Source: Cannabis sativa (Eukaryota; Streptophyta; Magnoliopsida; Rosales; Cannabaceae). From it: a DNA stretch of 64,000 bases. Below, piece by piece: positions 23,195 to 35,001 of this stretch. The notes beneath the pieces are model-generated. The model was not told the DNA's origin. It made no database searches and saw only the letters and a list, made by a program, of their open reading frames with translations. The first letter of the stretch is position 1. Each line of letters begins with the position of its first letter. The position numbers were made by a program, and so were the translations under genes. Where the stretch lies: assembly GCF_029168945.1 (NCBI RefSeq), contig NC_083604.1, positions 46,433,686 through 46,497,685 of the forward strand. Direction: 5' to 3'.

Positions 23195-26100
23195 ATGGTA
23201 ATTGATTTACTTGCAAGAAATTTGGACTTTAAAACGATTGTTTGTTTGTTTTTGGATGGTATCATGTTGTATTGAGTGTTATTTGATGATTGATTGGTGT
23301 TTGTGAATTTTCGTTAAAAATAATTGAATATTTGTTTCTGGAATTATTTTTATTGGATAGTATGGAAAAATTAAGCAAGTTATTTTTTTACAGAACTCAA
23401 TTACGATTTAATTTGAATTAGTTATGATTTTTTGAAGATTCGAAAAAATCGAAGTTGTGCTGAAATTTTTCTGCGATCGCGAAAACTGTCTGTACAACTC
23501 GCAATTTTTTCGTTTTTCTTCGATTTTTCATGCTTTTTCATGGAATTAACTTCCGATTTTTTGTGTAGTTCTATATTTATACAATTACAATTCCTAATTC
23601 AATTCTAATTATCATTATGAATTAATTTAATATTTTTTAAATTTAATTCAAGATATTAGTGTTATTTGAATTTAAAAATAGTTAGTATCTATCTTTTTTG
23701 CTTAATAATCTATCTTATTTTTAAATTTGATTATATCTTATCTTATTTTTTAAATTTAAGGTCAGATTTTAAATATTTTTAAACTAATTTTTTTTTAAAT
23801 AATTTGACCTTATTTAAATTTAAAATAAGATAACTATAATCATGTAATTTTAAAAGGATGTAAGATATTTTGCTAACTTTTAAATTTTGTTATTTTATTT
23901 ATTTAAATTACATTTAAAATCTGAAAAAGATATTCATTTATCTTTTTTAATTTTTTATTTAATTTTTATTTATAAAATAACATTTAAATTTTAAAAGTAG
24001 TTAGCAAATTTTGAAATGATATTTAGGTTGGTTGAAACCTAATTTTTCAAAATTGTAGGTTTAATTTTAAATTTATTTTTTTAAAAAAAATTCGAATTTT
24101 TCAAATATTTTTTAAAATTTTCGAAAATATTTTTTAATTAATTATTTAATTTCAAAATTAATTATTTAATTTAAAATTAAATAAATCCTACATCCAACTA
24201 TTTAGCTAACCTTGTTCCAGGAGTATGTGTTTTAGCTTGTGTGTAAGTTTTCAAAACCTATTATTACTTGATTGCAAATAGCCATGGTTACTTTTTGCCA
24301 GATCTAATGATCTGATGGCTCCCTTGGTCAAGATAATAATTTGTAACAGGTATATTTACAATCTTCTTTCATCTGTGTATGACCTAGCAACATGATAGGA
24401 CTCATCCAAAGTTCGCTTGTGTTTAATGTTGCTAAATAAATTATCATAGTTCTTGATAGATTTTATTTAGGCCCATTTAGTTTTGGGCTTATTCAATTAA
24501 TAACAGTTGTTCATTTTAAGGTTAAATTCCTCTCTTTTGGGCCTTGTGTGAGAGTTGGGAGCCATAGAAGTGGGTACGACATACTGAACCCAGCACCCCC
24601 TCACATGAACCACCCCAATTGTGAAGGCCCATTTGCCTGATTTGAATGACTGTACTAGGTTAATTAAACTAGTTTAACCTAATTAAAATTGATTAGCAAC
24701 ATAATTAATTTCATTTATTTTTAAATTAATTTAAGAAAACCATAGTTTAAAGAATTTTATATTCTAAGCTAAATTATATGTATTTTCTTGTATTTAATTA
24801 AATATAGAATTATAACCATCTAGATTCTTTCTGAAGCTTAATTTAATTTTTTCATTAAATATTCCTATTTAAGTTGATATTTAGTTATCTACAACTAACC
24901 AACTTAAATCTGAATATCTTTTGGATTTAAAATTTCAAAATTAAGTTGAGGAATTTTAGGCATTGGTTATTAAGATTCTTTAGATATTTTTTAAGTTAAT
25001 ATCTTTTCGAATATTAACTTAAAATGGAATATTTTAGATATTTTTTTTAAGTTAATATCTTTTCGAAAATTAACTTAAAATGGAATATTTTTTAAATTAA
25101 GTGGTTACAACTTAATTTTTTGATATTTAATTAAATTTAAATTTGAAAATATTTAAGTTCTAGATTTTTTCTAATACAACTTAAATTAGATATTTTTTCA
25201 AATTTTGTGGAAAAGATACTTAGTCAAATAAGATATTTTCTAAATAGTTATTTCTAGACTACTTATTATTTCTAATATTAAATAGAAAAATATTATACAT
25301 TGTGAAATTAATTATTTATATAATTAATTTTAGTACAATTTATTTTAAGTATATTTTTCCTAGTATTAAACTAGAGATTAATAATTAAGCCTTCTCTACA
25401 CTTAATTATTTATTTCTTGAATTTAATACATTTAATTAATTTGAAAATTAAATATCTAAGTTGATTTTCATCATGATACTTAAATATTTTTTTTTCATGA
25501 CACTTAATTAAATAGAAAATTATTTTTAGTTGAAATTTATTTTTTCAACTAAATTTAAATAATTTTCAAAATATATTTTTTCTTTATTTTATTAATCAAA
25601 TTTCGAAATCGCATTTCTTAAATGCTGGAATTTCGAATTTTATTTGAAAAATAGATTAAAGTTGTAAATTATTTATTTTAATTTTGGACCAACATAAATC
25701 AATTATTTTTTCATTAATTGAGTAATTTAAAATAAATAAATTAAAATATATTATTAGAAATTGAATTAATTAGTCAAAGGAAAATCTAGATAGATGATAT
25801 TTTTGCTTGAAGTATTTTTCTAGTGTATTTAATTAAATAGAAAATTAATATTTAAGTTGATTTTCACCATCATACTTAAATATTTGAAATTTTTCTTATA
25901 CATTTAATTAAATAGGAAAATTATATTTTTTGTTGTAAATTAATTTTATTAATTAATTTTTGGCCAACATTAAATTAGAATAATTTTTCCAGGATTAATT
26001 TTTTATTTTAACATGCATTTTCGAAAATTGTGTCCTTCAATACTTTATTTTTTCGAAATGCAATATATATTTATAGAAAATTAAATTTGTGTTTTAAATT

Positions 26101-26808
26101 AATTTTATAACAACTTAAATTGAATATTTTTCTAAATATTTATTGGAAATTATTACTAAGATGGAAATAATTCATATTATTTTCATATCCATCTAAGTAA
26201 AATTTATAAATATTAAATTAAAATTTACATTTAGAATTTTTTATTCTAAATTGGAAATTTTAATTAAATAAATATATATTTAAAATAAATAGATTAAATA
26301 AAGAGGATCAAAGAAAATACAACTCTCTTTAAATAATGAGCTTTATTATTATTAAGATATTCGATTTCCATTGTTGGTCTTACAAAAGTTAAATATTTTC
26401 AATATAACCTCGAGACGCTAGACTTCGTCCCCCTATGGATGGTTATTCGTTGAACGCATTTAACACCGTAAGATCTCATTTGATAAGTGTTTTGTAAGTT
26501 TTCGTCTTTATTAGACTCTCCCCTACGGTGACTACTTAGAGATAAACTTATGAAACATGAAACAATGGTGGAAGCTCATAAAATGAGAATAACCTTAACT
26601 CTCGCCAACCGGGACAACATTGGATTCTTATTTTGATCGAATAAAAGGTTGCTAGAATGGTTCCTATTTTAGATGAGCTGACAACTCTATTCAATGAATG
26701 ATACTTTGACTCTCGCCTACCGGGACACTATATCAGTTTGTTGGAAACCTTGGAAATTATTTAGGATTGTATGTTTTAGTATTTTCACTAGTCATTCCTA
26801 CTTGCTAT
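23195..26808 (+). other. Non-coding leader of element I
   Basis: 3.6 kb, strongly AT-rich, with no coding potential. It holds a GC-richer conserved block (about 24351-24660), two TTAAGTTAATAT palindromes (24991-25022 and 25047-25078) and a diverged copy of the hairpin module (about 26340-26760, including CTCTCGCCAACCGGGAC near 26605). Leaders this long are unusual for copia elements and recur in all four elements here. Confidence 0.8.
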
Positions 26809-28718
26809 TGTTGAAAATTATTTTACCAGGATCTTAGATCTACTCACAAGTATGTTGTTTAAACATCCTAAATATAAACTTTCTAAAACGATAAATTAAA
26901 CACATATAAAGTTAAGAAAACCTTACATTGATGCAGCGGAATTAATGTCTCCTTCCACTCAGATCTCTAACCCTCGAATCCTTTCTGTAGCAGAGTATAA
27001 TCAAGATCTGAGCCCGAATGTCCTTCTTCTTCAAGTTTGATCCTTCACAGTCTTCCAATCTATGATTGAGTTACTGCTTGCTGTGTGTGGGCACTTACTC
27101 TTTCACTAGGGTCGAAAAAGATGAAGGAGAAAAGAGAATAGGGATTTCGGCCAGGTATAGAAAGTGGGGAAGGCTAAGTTTTTCTGAAGAGAGAAATTTC
27201 TGTCAGAAAGATGATCTGAAAACTTGTTATTTGACTGAGCCATCACTTTCTATTTATAGGCAACTACTAGGTTTAGGTTAGGATTTATTTGGCATTAAAA
27301 TAATGAAAATATTAATTTGAAAAAGCTATTTAAGTGGCCGGCCATGGTGTGTTAATGGGCCTCACTTAATTTTGCAATTTTATCAAATTCTATCTCTATT
27401 TTCTCAAAAACGACAATTTTCCAATTCTAACCTTTTAAATGCCAAAACTAATTATTTAATAACTAAAATAGATTATTAAATAATATTGTCATTTAATTTA
27501 ATTATTAATTAGACATATAAAGTCCATTAATAAATAAATAAACCTAGAAAACTCTTTTCTTTACAATTTCACCCCTGCTTAGTGAAAATTCATAAAATTA
27601 GACATAGTCTAACTTTAGAATTATAATTGATCAATCACGAATCAATTAATGAGTCTTACAAGCAGAATGTTCTCAACTAGAATGGGGACCATGGATCTAT
27701 ATGCTGAGCTTCCAATAAGTGAACCAAATTTACCAAGTAAATTCCTACTTATTAATTCTTTGTTGAATCCACTCTTAGAACTTAGAATTGCACTCTCAGA
27801 CTTATATAGAGCATATTGTATGTTCCACGATATCAATATACTATCTCATTTAACCATTGTTATAATCTTATTGTGATTTAAAGATCCTCTATATAGATGA
27901 TCTACATCGAGATGGGATTTCTTTACCGTTCTCACCCCTCAATGTATTTTGCCCCTTAAAACACTTAGCTACCTGTAAATGGTGTTTAGTGATCTAATAA
28001 TTAGTCAGTTAAACAAGAGCTCATCCATTTACTTCTATTTGCTAAGCTCGAAGGGAATCATCACTTGACTTCTATACACCAGTAGAAGCTATAGATTCCA
28101 TATTTATGTTCAGCACTCCCACTCAATCATAATATCATGTTCCCAAAATATACGTATCACCCTGACCCAAAGGTAGGCTTAACTAATAAATCTAAGAACA
28201 TGAATAGCACTCCTGAGTTGAGCCTAAGCATATCAGGATTTAGATTCTTTTAATCTTAAGATCAACTACTGATATTGACTTGGAAAGATATGTATAACGG
28301 TAAGTTTGTAATATCTTAACTTAGTTGCAATATCGGTCCAGTCCAATGTATACTCCATACATTCGAAACTAGTATACTTTACTAATGTCCTGGAAAGAAC
28401 ATAACACTTACTCCAAGTGTAAGTACACATCATCGCTGATTATCACATCAGTGTAAATCCAATAACACTGATGAAACAGGGACCAAAACTTTTGATTCAT
28501 ATGATCACAATCACATTCCACTGTGTTGACGATACTGTAATTGTGAATAAACATATGATCTGGATTTAACTGATTTTGTGTGTATGAATGTAATCAACAT
28601 ATTAAACATATTAAACCATTAGCATGTAAAATTCATGCAAACATCAATCACTTCAAATTTCTTATATTGATAACTAATCAGATTGTAAAGAGTTTTATTT
28701 AGGGCATAAAACCCAACA
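26809..28718 (-). repeat. 3' LTR of inner B (type B)
   Basis: On the minus strand it reads TGTTGGGTTTTATGCCC to TTTTCAACA. Type B LTRs differ from type A mainly in the first ~300 bp (CTCTTTACAATCTGATT). TATAAATA is at 27251-27258. Confidence 0.92.
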
Positions 28719-28729
28719 AACTCCCACTT
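28719..28729 (-). other. Polypurine tract of inner B
   Basis: The minus strand reads AAGTGGGAGTT directly before the 3' LTR TGTTGGG; the same tract precedes the 3' LTR of elements I, II and III. Confidence 0.85.
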
Positions 28730-29039
28730 GCACTAATATAAAACAAGCTGTGCAAATAGGTCAATCTGATGTCTTGATCTTCAGATCAGGTGTAGTATAT
28801 TTGAATCCACCTAAACTTCTGGAAACTAGTTCATAAATACACTTATGTAACATCCTTTACTATATGCTTTACTCATCAAGGGATACTGAAATCTTTACTG
28901 TTTAAAAGTACATCTGAATTAACAGAAGACATATCTTTCATATTTTAAAATATGTAATTGAGATAATACAGTGTAGACTTTTCTTCAGTGATATAACTTT
29001 CTGGTATTTTTGAATAGACCAAGTTACAGTTCTTCTCTG

Positions 29040-30020
29040 GTAGAGCTTGAATTATTATTCAATAATTCCTCCACCCCCAAAGTAAGCACCATCTTATAGA
29101 AATCGAAATTAGATGGTGAGATACAAAGACAACTGATACACAGTTCCTTAATACCTGACATATAGATCACTTTCATAAATCTTTCTTGAATATCTTCTAA
29201 TGTTCCCTATTTGATTACATCTCAGATAGCTCCCACACAATAGCAATGTCTGGTTAAATAATACTTTTAACCTCTGATTGTTTAGAGAGTTACCTAGTTG
29301 TGACTTTTGTATTAGTCTGAAACTTTAAGTCAAGACTAAGTCATCAACATAGCAGACTAGTATTTGAAGTGAAAAATACATGCCAGAGATAAAGTAATCA
29401 AAATTAAGATACCATCAAATTTTTATGAGGATTAAGAATTCCTTGTTCAAGTCATTCGAATGGACTGAACTAGAGTTCTTTATCTTATTCTCATAATTCT
29501 GATAAGCTATACCTATCCATGTGAATGGTTAGATTTGCTTTTCAGTAGTGTTCTTAAGTACCTATCACAATTATCAACCTAATGAAGATGGGTATAGAAC
29601 TTTAAAATTCTCCCACTCAATTAAGGTAGTGTGAAACTTTAACAAAGAACTTTCAAAGGTATCAAACTTTTACTTATAACAGTAAAATCAAAATGGAACA
29701 TACAATCAAGATCAAGAATTTATATTGACAATAGCTGACTCATTATATTACTTCCATGTTTAAACAAGATATGTGTTACATAGGGAATTGTGGAATGGAC
29801 TCCACCCCTAAGAATATACATATAGGGTACTATGGATAACCTCCACCCCTAAGTATATAGAGATTATGATCCACCCCTAAAGGTTGTAAAGATCATGATT
29901 CTCTTAGTGTGATAGAGTTTATGTGGAGTTGAATACTATCCAGAGTTCATTAGATATAAAAGATCGTTGAACTGCATAGTTTTCTTAACTTTTCTCCAAC
30001 CCTATCAGATCATAAGATCC
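29040..30020 (-). pseudogene. Decayed copia pol remnant of inner B
   Basis: Minus-strand fragments resemble copia enzymes without any long frame. Near 30000 is a GATCTGATAGGGTTGG-type stretch matching the integrase SDRGGEY region of relatives. Near 29225-29260 is CCAGACATTGCTATTGTG, the RPDICYAVG part of RNase H, with a one-base deletion. Near 29050-29100 are GGTGCTTACTTTGGGGGTGG words of the final RNase H segment. The region is recognised mainly by comparison with elements I-III and is non-functional. Confidence 0.6.
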
Positions 30021-30443
30021 TTTTATTAAACAAATTCTTAATAATTGTATGAGAATGAACAATTATTGATAAACATAGAAATAATTTCTAGTGTTTATAT
30101 AATATAACTCTATGAAGAGTTGAAAATATTATAGAATTTGCATCAATAATAAAAACACTTACACATACAAACATACAAATATAATGTGGTAATATTTGAT
30201 GAAGATAAATTAAATGAAGCTCAATCTCATAAATTGCAATAGTAAATTTCGAAAATTAGAAACTTTATTAATAAAAAAATGTATTGCAACAATATGAGAG
30301 AAACAACGATAAATATCCCTGACTAAAATTTGAAATCCAAATTGTCTTTAAACTAAAACAATTAATTCAAAAAATTGAAGAGCTTCATCTTCATCTGGAC
30401 GATTTCACCCTTGGTCCAGCTTTCTGATCCAACTCATTTGAGT

Positions 30444-31394
30444 TCAAGTAGCTTGGCCTATAAGAAGAAGAAAACAAATAAACAAAGTTAGTCCAGAATC
30501 ATAAATCCAATTGGATAATAATTCACTAAACTCTGAAAGTTTATAATTTGAAATACCTTGTATCTTTGCAAGAAGTTTAGGACACTGGGGTTTCCAATGA
30601 CCTTTCTCATTGCAGTAGAAACACTTTCCTTTAAGTGTAGCATCACCAGAAGGAGCAGCCTTTTTCATGGCTTTTGTTCGCTTCTTGGTGTTCTTCCACT
30701 TCTTCTTCGATTTGGGCTTTGAAGCAGAGGCAACATTTGCTTCAGGTTTTATCGTTTCATTACCATTACCAGGATTATGAGGTTTACTCCCTTTCTTCTT
30801 GGGTCCTCCAATCAAATTTTCATAAGTTTGAAGGTCATTGACTAATTCATGAAAGTCAATTTCCTTCTTATTCATGACATAATTTGATGTATATGGTAGA
30901 AATGCTGGAGTCAGGCTATTCAAGATAAGACTAACTTGAGTAGCACTGTCCATTTCAGCACCATGATCCTGGACTTCTTGGAAATAACTAGACATGAGGA
31001 GAACATGGTCACGCACGTTTTGATGAGGTTCCATCCGTGCATTAATGTACTTCTTAGTCGCGTCAAAGCGTGACTGAAGTGATGCCTTACCGAATAGCTC
31101 ATTTAACTTCGTCATAACTTCGGAAATTTTCTCAGTTTTAGAAAACCGAGTTTTGAGGGTGTCAACCATGCTAGAAAGCATATAGTATAGAGCTTTGTCA
31201 TTTGCTTTCTGCCAACGCTCATACTTTTCTTTCACAGCTTTGGAAGCATTGTCCCTGTGCACTTCGTGTGACGGCTCAGTTAAAACAAACAAGGCACTTT
31301 CTCCTATGAGAGCAATATTAATGTTCTCATTCCATTTATTGAAGTTAGATCCATTCAGCTTATTTTCAGTCAACAGTGATAACATGGGATTCAT
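30444..31394 (-). CDS. Copia-type Gag polyprotein, gag of inner B
   Basis: Capsid/nucleocapsid protein of a Ty1/copia-like element. The 316-codon frame opens MNPMLSLLTENKLNGSNF; the start lies 3.6 kb from the LTR and aligns with the element II copy. Residues ~10-200 are the capsid (UBN2-type) domain, with NFNKWNENINIAL and LNSLTPAFLPY motifs. A basic linker follows (KKKGSKPHNPGN, KSKKKWKNTKKRTKAMKK). Residues 258-271 form the zinc knuckle CFYCNEKGHWKPQC (C-x2-C-x4-H-x4-C), which binds RNA. The last 36 residues include WIYDSG, the start of a copia protease active site whose next Ala is Leu, and then end. No protease fold or downstream pol is open, so the element makes Gag only. A candidate intron (30458-30556) would give a 283-residue Gag ending GQAT. 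Confidence 0.9.
   Translation of the reverse strand: MNPMLSLLTENKLNGSNFNKWNENINIALIGESALFVLTEPSHEVHRDNASKAVKEKYERWQKANDKALYYMLSSMVDTLKTRFSKTEKISEVMTKLNELFGKASLQSRFDATKKYINARMEPHQNVRDHVLLMSSYFQEVQDHGAEMDSATQVSLILNSLTPAFLPYTSNYVMNKKEIDFHELVNDLQTYENLIGGPKKKGSKPHNPGNGNETIKPEANVASASKPKSKKKWKNTKKRTKAMKKAAPSGDATLKGKCFYCNEKGHWKPQCPKLLAKIQGISNYKLSEFSELLSNWIYDSGLTLFICFLLLIGQAT
30458..30556 (-). other. Candidate intron at the 3' end of gag
   Basis: The minus strand reads ACAAG|GTATTT at the 5' side and TTTTCTTCTTCTTATAG|GCC at the 3' side: GT-AG ends with a long pyrimidine tract. It is 99 bp, so reading through stays in frame, while splicing removes the protease remnant. The homologous stretch is kept in element II (58456-58555, 100 bp). 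Splicing itself is not shown by the sequence. Confidence 0.5.
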
Positions 31395-34300
31395 TTTGAC
31401 AAAACAGGATACTACAAAATAATAGAAATCAACAAATAAAAATTAAATAATGGTTTAACACACAAAATCAATTCAGAAATTATAAGCACATAGCAAGTAG
31501 GAATGATATGAGAAAATACTTAAAAATTCAATCCTAAATAATTTCCAAAGTTTTCAACAAACTGATATCAGTGTCCCGTTTAGGCGAGAGTCAAAGCTAC
31601 CATCCATTGAATAGAGTTGTCAGCTCATCTAAAATGTTAAACATTCTAGCAACCTTTTATTCGATCAAGATTGGAATCCAGCGTTGTCCCGTTTAGGCGA
31701 GAGTCAAGGCTATTCTATCTTATGAGCTTCTACCATTGTTTCGCAATTTGCAAGTCAAATATGGTCGCCACCATTAGGGTGATCTATACCATATAAAACA
31801 CTTACAAACCACTTATCATGCGAGATTAAACGGTGCGAAATTGCTAATGAACGTTCCTCCATTAGGGAGGATTACTCACTAAAACAAACGCGGTGTAAAA
31901 CCCACAATGGAGATCGAATATCTTAATAATAATAAAGCTCATTCTTTAAAATGTATTTTCTTTATTATTCTAATAAATAAATCTCATTAAATTCCAAATT
32001 AAGAATTAAAATTCAAAAAAAAATAAGAATTTAATATAATATTTATAAAATTATACTTAGATGGTGATTGAAATAAAATTAATTATTTCCATCTTAGTAA
32101 TAATCTTAAATATAAATATTAAGGAAATTAATTTAAGTTGAATTAAATAAATAATTAGCAACTTAAAAATTTCCTTTGAGAATATATTTATTGGGTTCGA
32201 AAATTTAAAGTATATAAAAATACAATTTTCGAAAATAATAAAAATAGAAAAGAAATACTTCAAGCAAAAATATCACCTATCTAGATTTTCTTTTGACTAG
32301 TTAATTCAATTTCTAATAATATATATATTTTATATTCATTTATTTTAAATTAATCAATTAAATGAAAAAATCATTGATTGTAGTTGGTCCAAGAATTAAT
32401 TAAAATAAATAATTAATTTACAACTCAATCTATTTTTCAAATAAAATTCGAAAATATTGCATAAATAAAATGCAATTTTCGTAATTGATTAATAAAATAA
32501 AGAAAAATATATATTTTGAAAATTATTTAAATTTAAGTTGAAAAATTAAATTTCAACCTAAAAATAATTTTCTATTTAATTAAGTGTCATGAAAAATCAA
32601 TAAATATTTAAGTATCATGATGAAAATCAACTTAGATATTTAGATTTTTCAAGTTAATTAAATGTATTAAATTCAAGAAATAATAATTAAGTGTAGAGAA
32701 GGCTTAATTATTTATTTCTAGTTTAATACTAGGAAAAATATACTTAATAAAATTGTACCAAAATTAATTATTTAAATAATTAATTTCACAAAGTATAATA
32801 TTTTTCTATTTAAATATTAGAAATAATAAGTAGTCTAGAAATCACTATCTAGAAAATATCTTATTTGACTAAGTATCTTTTCAAAAATTTGAAAAATATC
32901 TAATTTAAGTTATATAGAAAAAATCTAAAACTTAAATAATTTCAAATTTAGATTTAATTAAATATCAAAATTAAGTTATAACCACTTAATTTGAAGATAT
33001 TTTTTTTTAAGTTAATATTCGAAAAGATATTAACCTAAAAAATATCTAAAATATTCCATTTTAAGTTAATATTCGAAAAGATATTAACTTAAAAAATATC
33101 TTAAGAATCTTTAATAACTAATGCCTAGGATTCCTCAACTTGATTTAAAATTTAAATCAAATATTCATATTTAAGTTAGATAGAAAAATCAGTTGTCACA
33201 ACTAATTTATAACTTAAATAGGAATATTTAATTAAATAAGCTCCAGAAAGAATCTTAGTTAGTTAAAATTCTATAGTTAATTAAATACAAGAAAAATACA
33301 AATAGTTTGTCTAGAATTAATATCTAAACTAAAAGTGTTTTTCTTAAAATTAACTTTAAAATATTAAAATGAAAATAAATTTCATATATTTTAAAAGTTA
33401 ATTATGTTGCTAATTCAATTTTATTAAGTCAAACTAATATAATTAACCTAGTACAGTTATTCAAATCAGGCAAATGGGCCTTCACAATTGGGGTAGTTCA
33501 TGTGAGGGGGTGCTGGGTTCAGTATGTCGTACCCACTTCTATGGCTCCCAACTCTCACACAAGGCCCAAACGAGAGGAATTTAACCTTAAAATAAATAAT
33601 TGTTATTAATTGAATAGGTCCAATAACTAGATGGACCTAAATAAAACCTATCATGGTGTGAGATTTTTTTTAGCAACAACCTATATGCATCTATATAATA
33701 AAATAAACATATAGGCTCACACAGGCACACTTTGGATGGATCCTATCATGTTGCTAGGTCATACACAGATGAAAGAAGATTGTAAAATTTACCTGTTACA
33801 AATTATTAACTTCACCAAGGGAGCCATCAGATCATTAGATCTGGCAAAAAGTAACCATGGCTATTTGCAATCAAGTAATAATAGGTTTTAAAAAAAATTT
33901 ACACACAAGTTTAAACCATATACTCCTGCAACAAGGTTAGCTGGATAGTTGAAAGTAGGATTTATTTAATTTTAAATAAATAATTTCGAAAAATAAATAA
34001 TTAAATAAAAAATATTTTAATTTTCGAAAAAATAAAATTTAAAAAAAATATATTTAATTTCGGAAATAAAAAAAATTTAAATTTCGAAATTATTTAAAAA
34101 TAAATATTTAAAATTAAACCTACTTTTTGAAAAATTAGGTTTCAACCAACCTAAATATCATTTCAAAATTTTGCTAACTACTTTTAAAAATTAAATGTTA
34201 TTTTAAAAATAAAAAATTAAATAAAAATTAGAAAAGATAAATGAAATATCTTATCAGATTTTAAATTTAATTTAAATAAATAAAATAACAAAATTTAAAA

Positions 34301-34986
34301 GTTAGCAAAATATTTTATCTCTATTTAAAATTACATGATTATAAATATCTTATTTTAAATTTAAATAAGGTCAAAATATCTAAAAAGATTTAATTTTAAA
34401 AAAAATATATATAAAATCTGACCTTAAATTTAAAAATAAGATAAGATATAATTAAATTTAAAAATAAGATAGATTTTTAAGCAAGAAGATAGATACTAAT
34501 TCTATTCAAATTCAAATTACACTAATATCTTGAATTAAATTTAAAAAATATTAAATTAATTCAAAATGATAATTAGAATTGAATTAGGAATAGTAATAGT
34601 ATATATACAAAACCATACAAAAAATCGGAAGTTAATTCCATGAAAAAGCATGAAAAATCGAAGAAAAACGAAAAAATTGTGAACTATACGAACAGTTTTG
34701 CGATCGCAGGAAAATTTCAGCACAGCCCCGATTTTTTCAAATCTTCAAAAATTCATAACTAATTCAAATAAAATCGAAATTAAGTTCTCTAAAAGGCTAA
34801 CTTGCTTAATTTTTTCCATACTATCCAATAAAAATAATTCTAGAAACAGAATCGCAATTATTTTTCACGAAAATTTACAAACATCAATCAATCATCAAAT
34901 AACACTCAATACAACATGATACCATCCAAAAACAAACAAACAATCGTTTTAAAGTCCAAATTTCATGTAAGTAAATCAATTACCAT
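31395..34986 (-). other. Non-coding leader of inner B
   Basis: AT-rich, no gene. Contents in minus-strand order: conserved GC-richer block (about 33780-33460), paired TTAAGTTAATAT palindromes (33092-33061 and 33038-33007), then the hairpin module (31935-31560): TCCTCC-CTAAT-GGAGGA, the ATATGGT/ACCATAT stem enclosing CACC-CTAAT-GGTG, and two CTCTCG-CCTAAA-CGGGAC boxes. Confidence 0.8.
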
Positions 34987-34999
34987 GGCTCTGATACCA
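34987..34999 (-). other. Primer binding site of inner B
   Basis: The minus strand reads TGGTATCAGAGCC two bases after the 5' LTR end, complementary to the 3' end of plant initiator tRNA-Met; typical of copia elements. Confidence 0.92.
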
Positions 35000-35001
35000 G
35001 T

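Noticed and set aside
27066..27281. 71-codon plus frame in inner B LTRs (also 35259-35474), counterpart 42883-43140
   Set aside because: Antisense to the LTR R-U5 region and spans the TATA box; chance frame.
31195..31422. Frames opposite gag (31195-31422, 57591-57860, 58290-58502)
   Set aside because: Shadows of the gag reading frame on the other strand.
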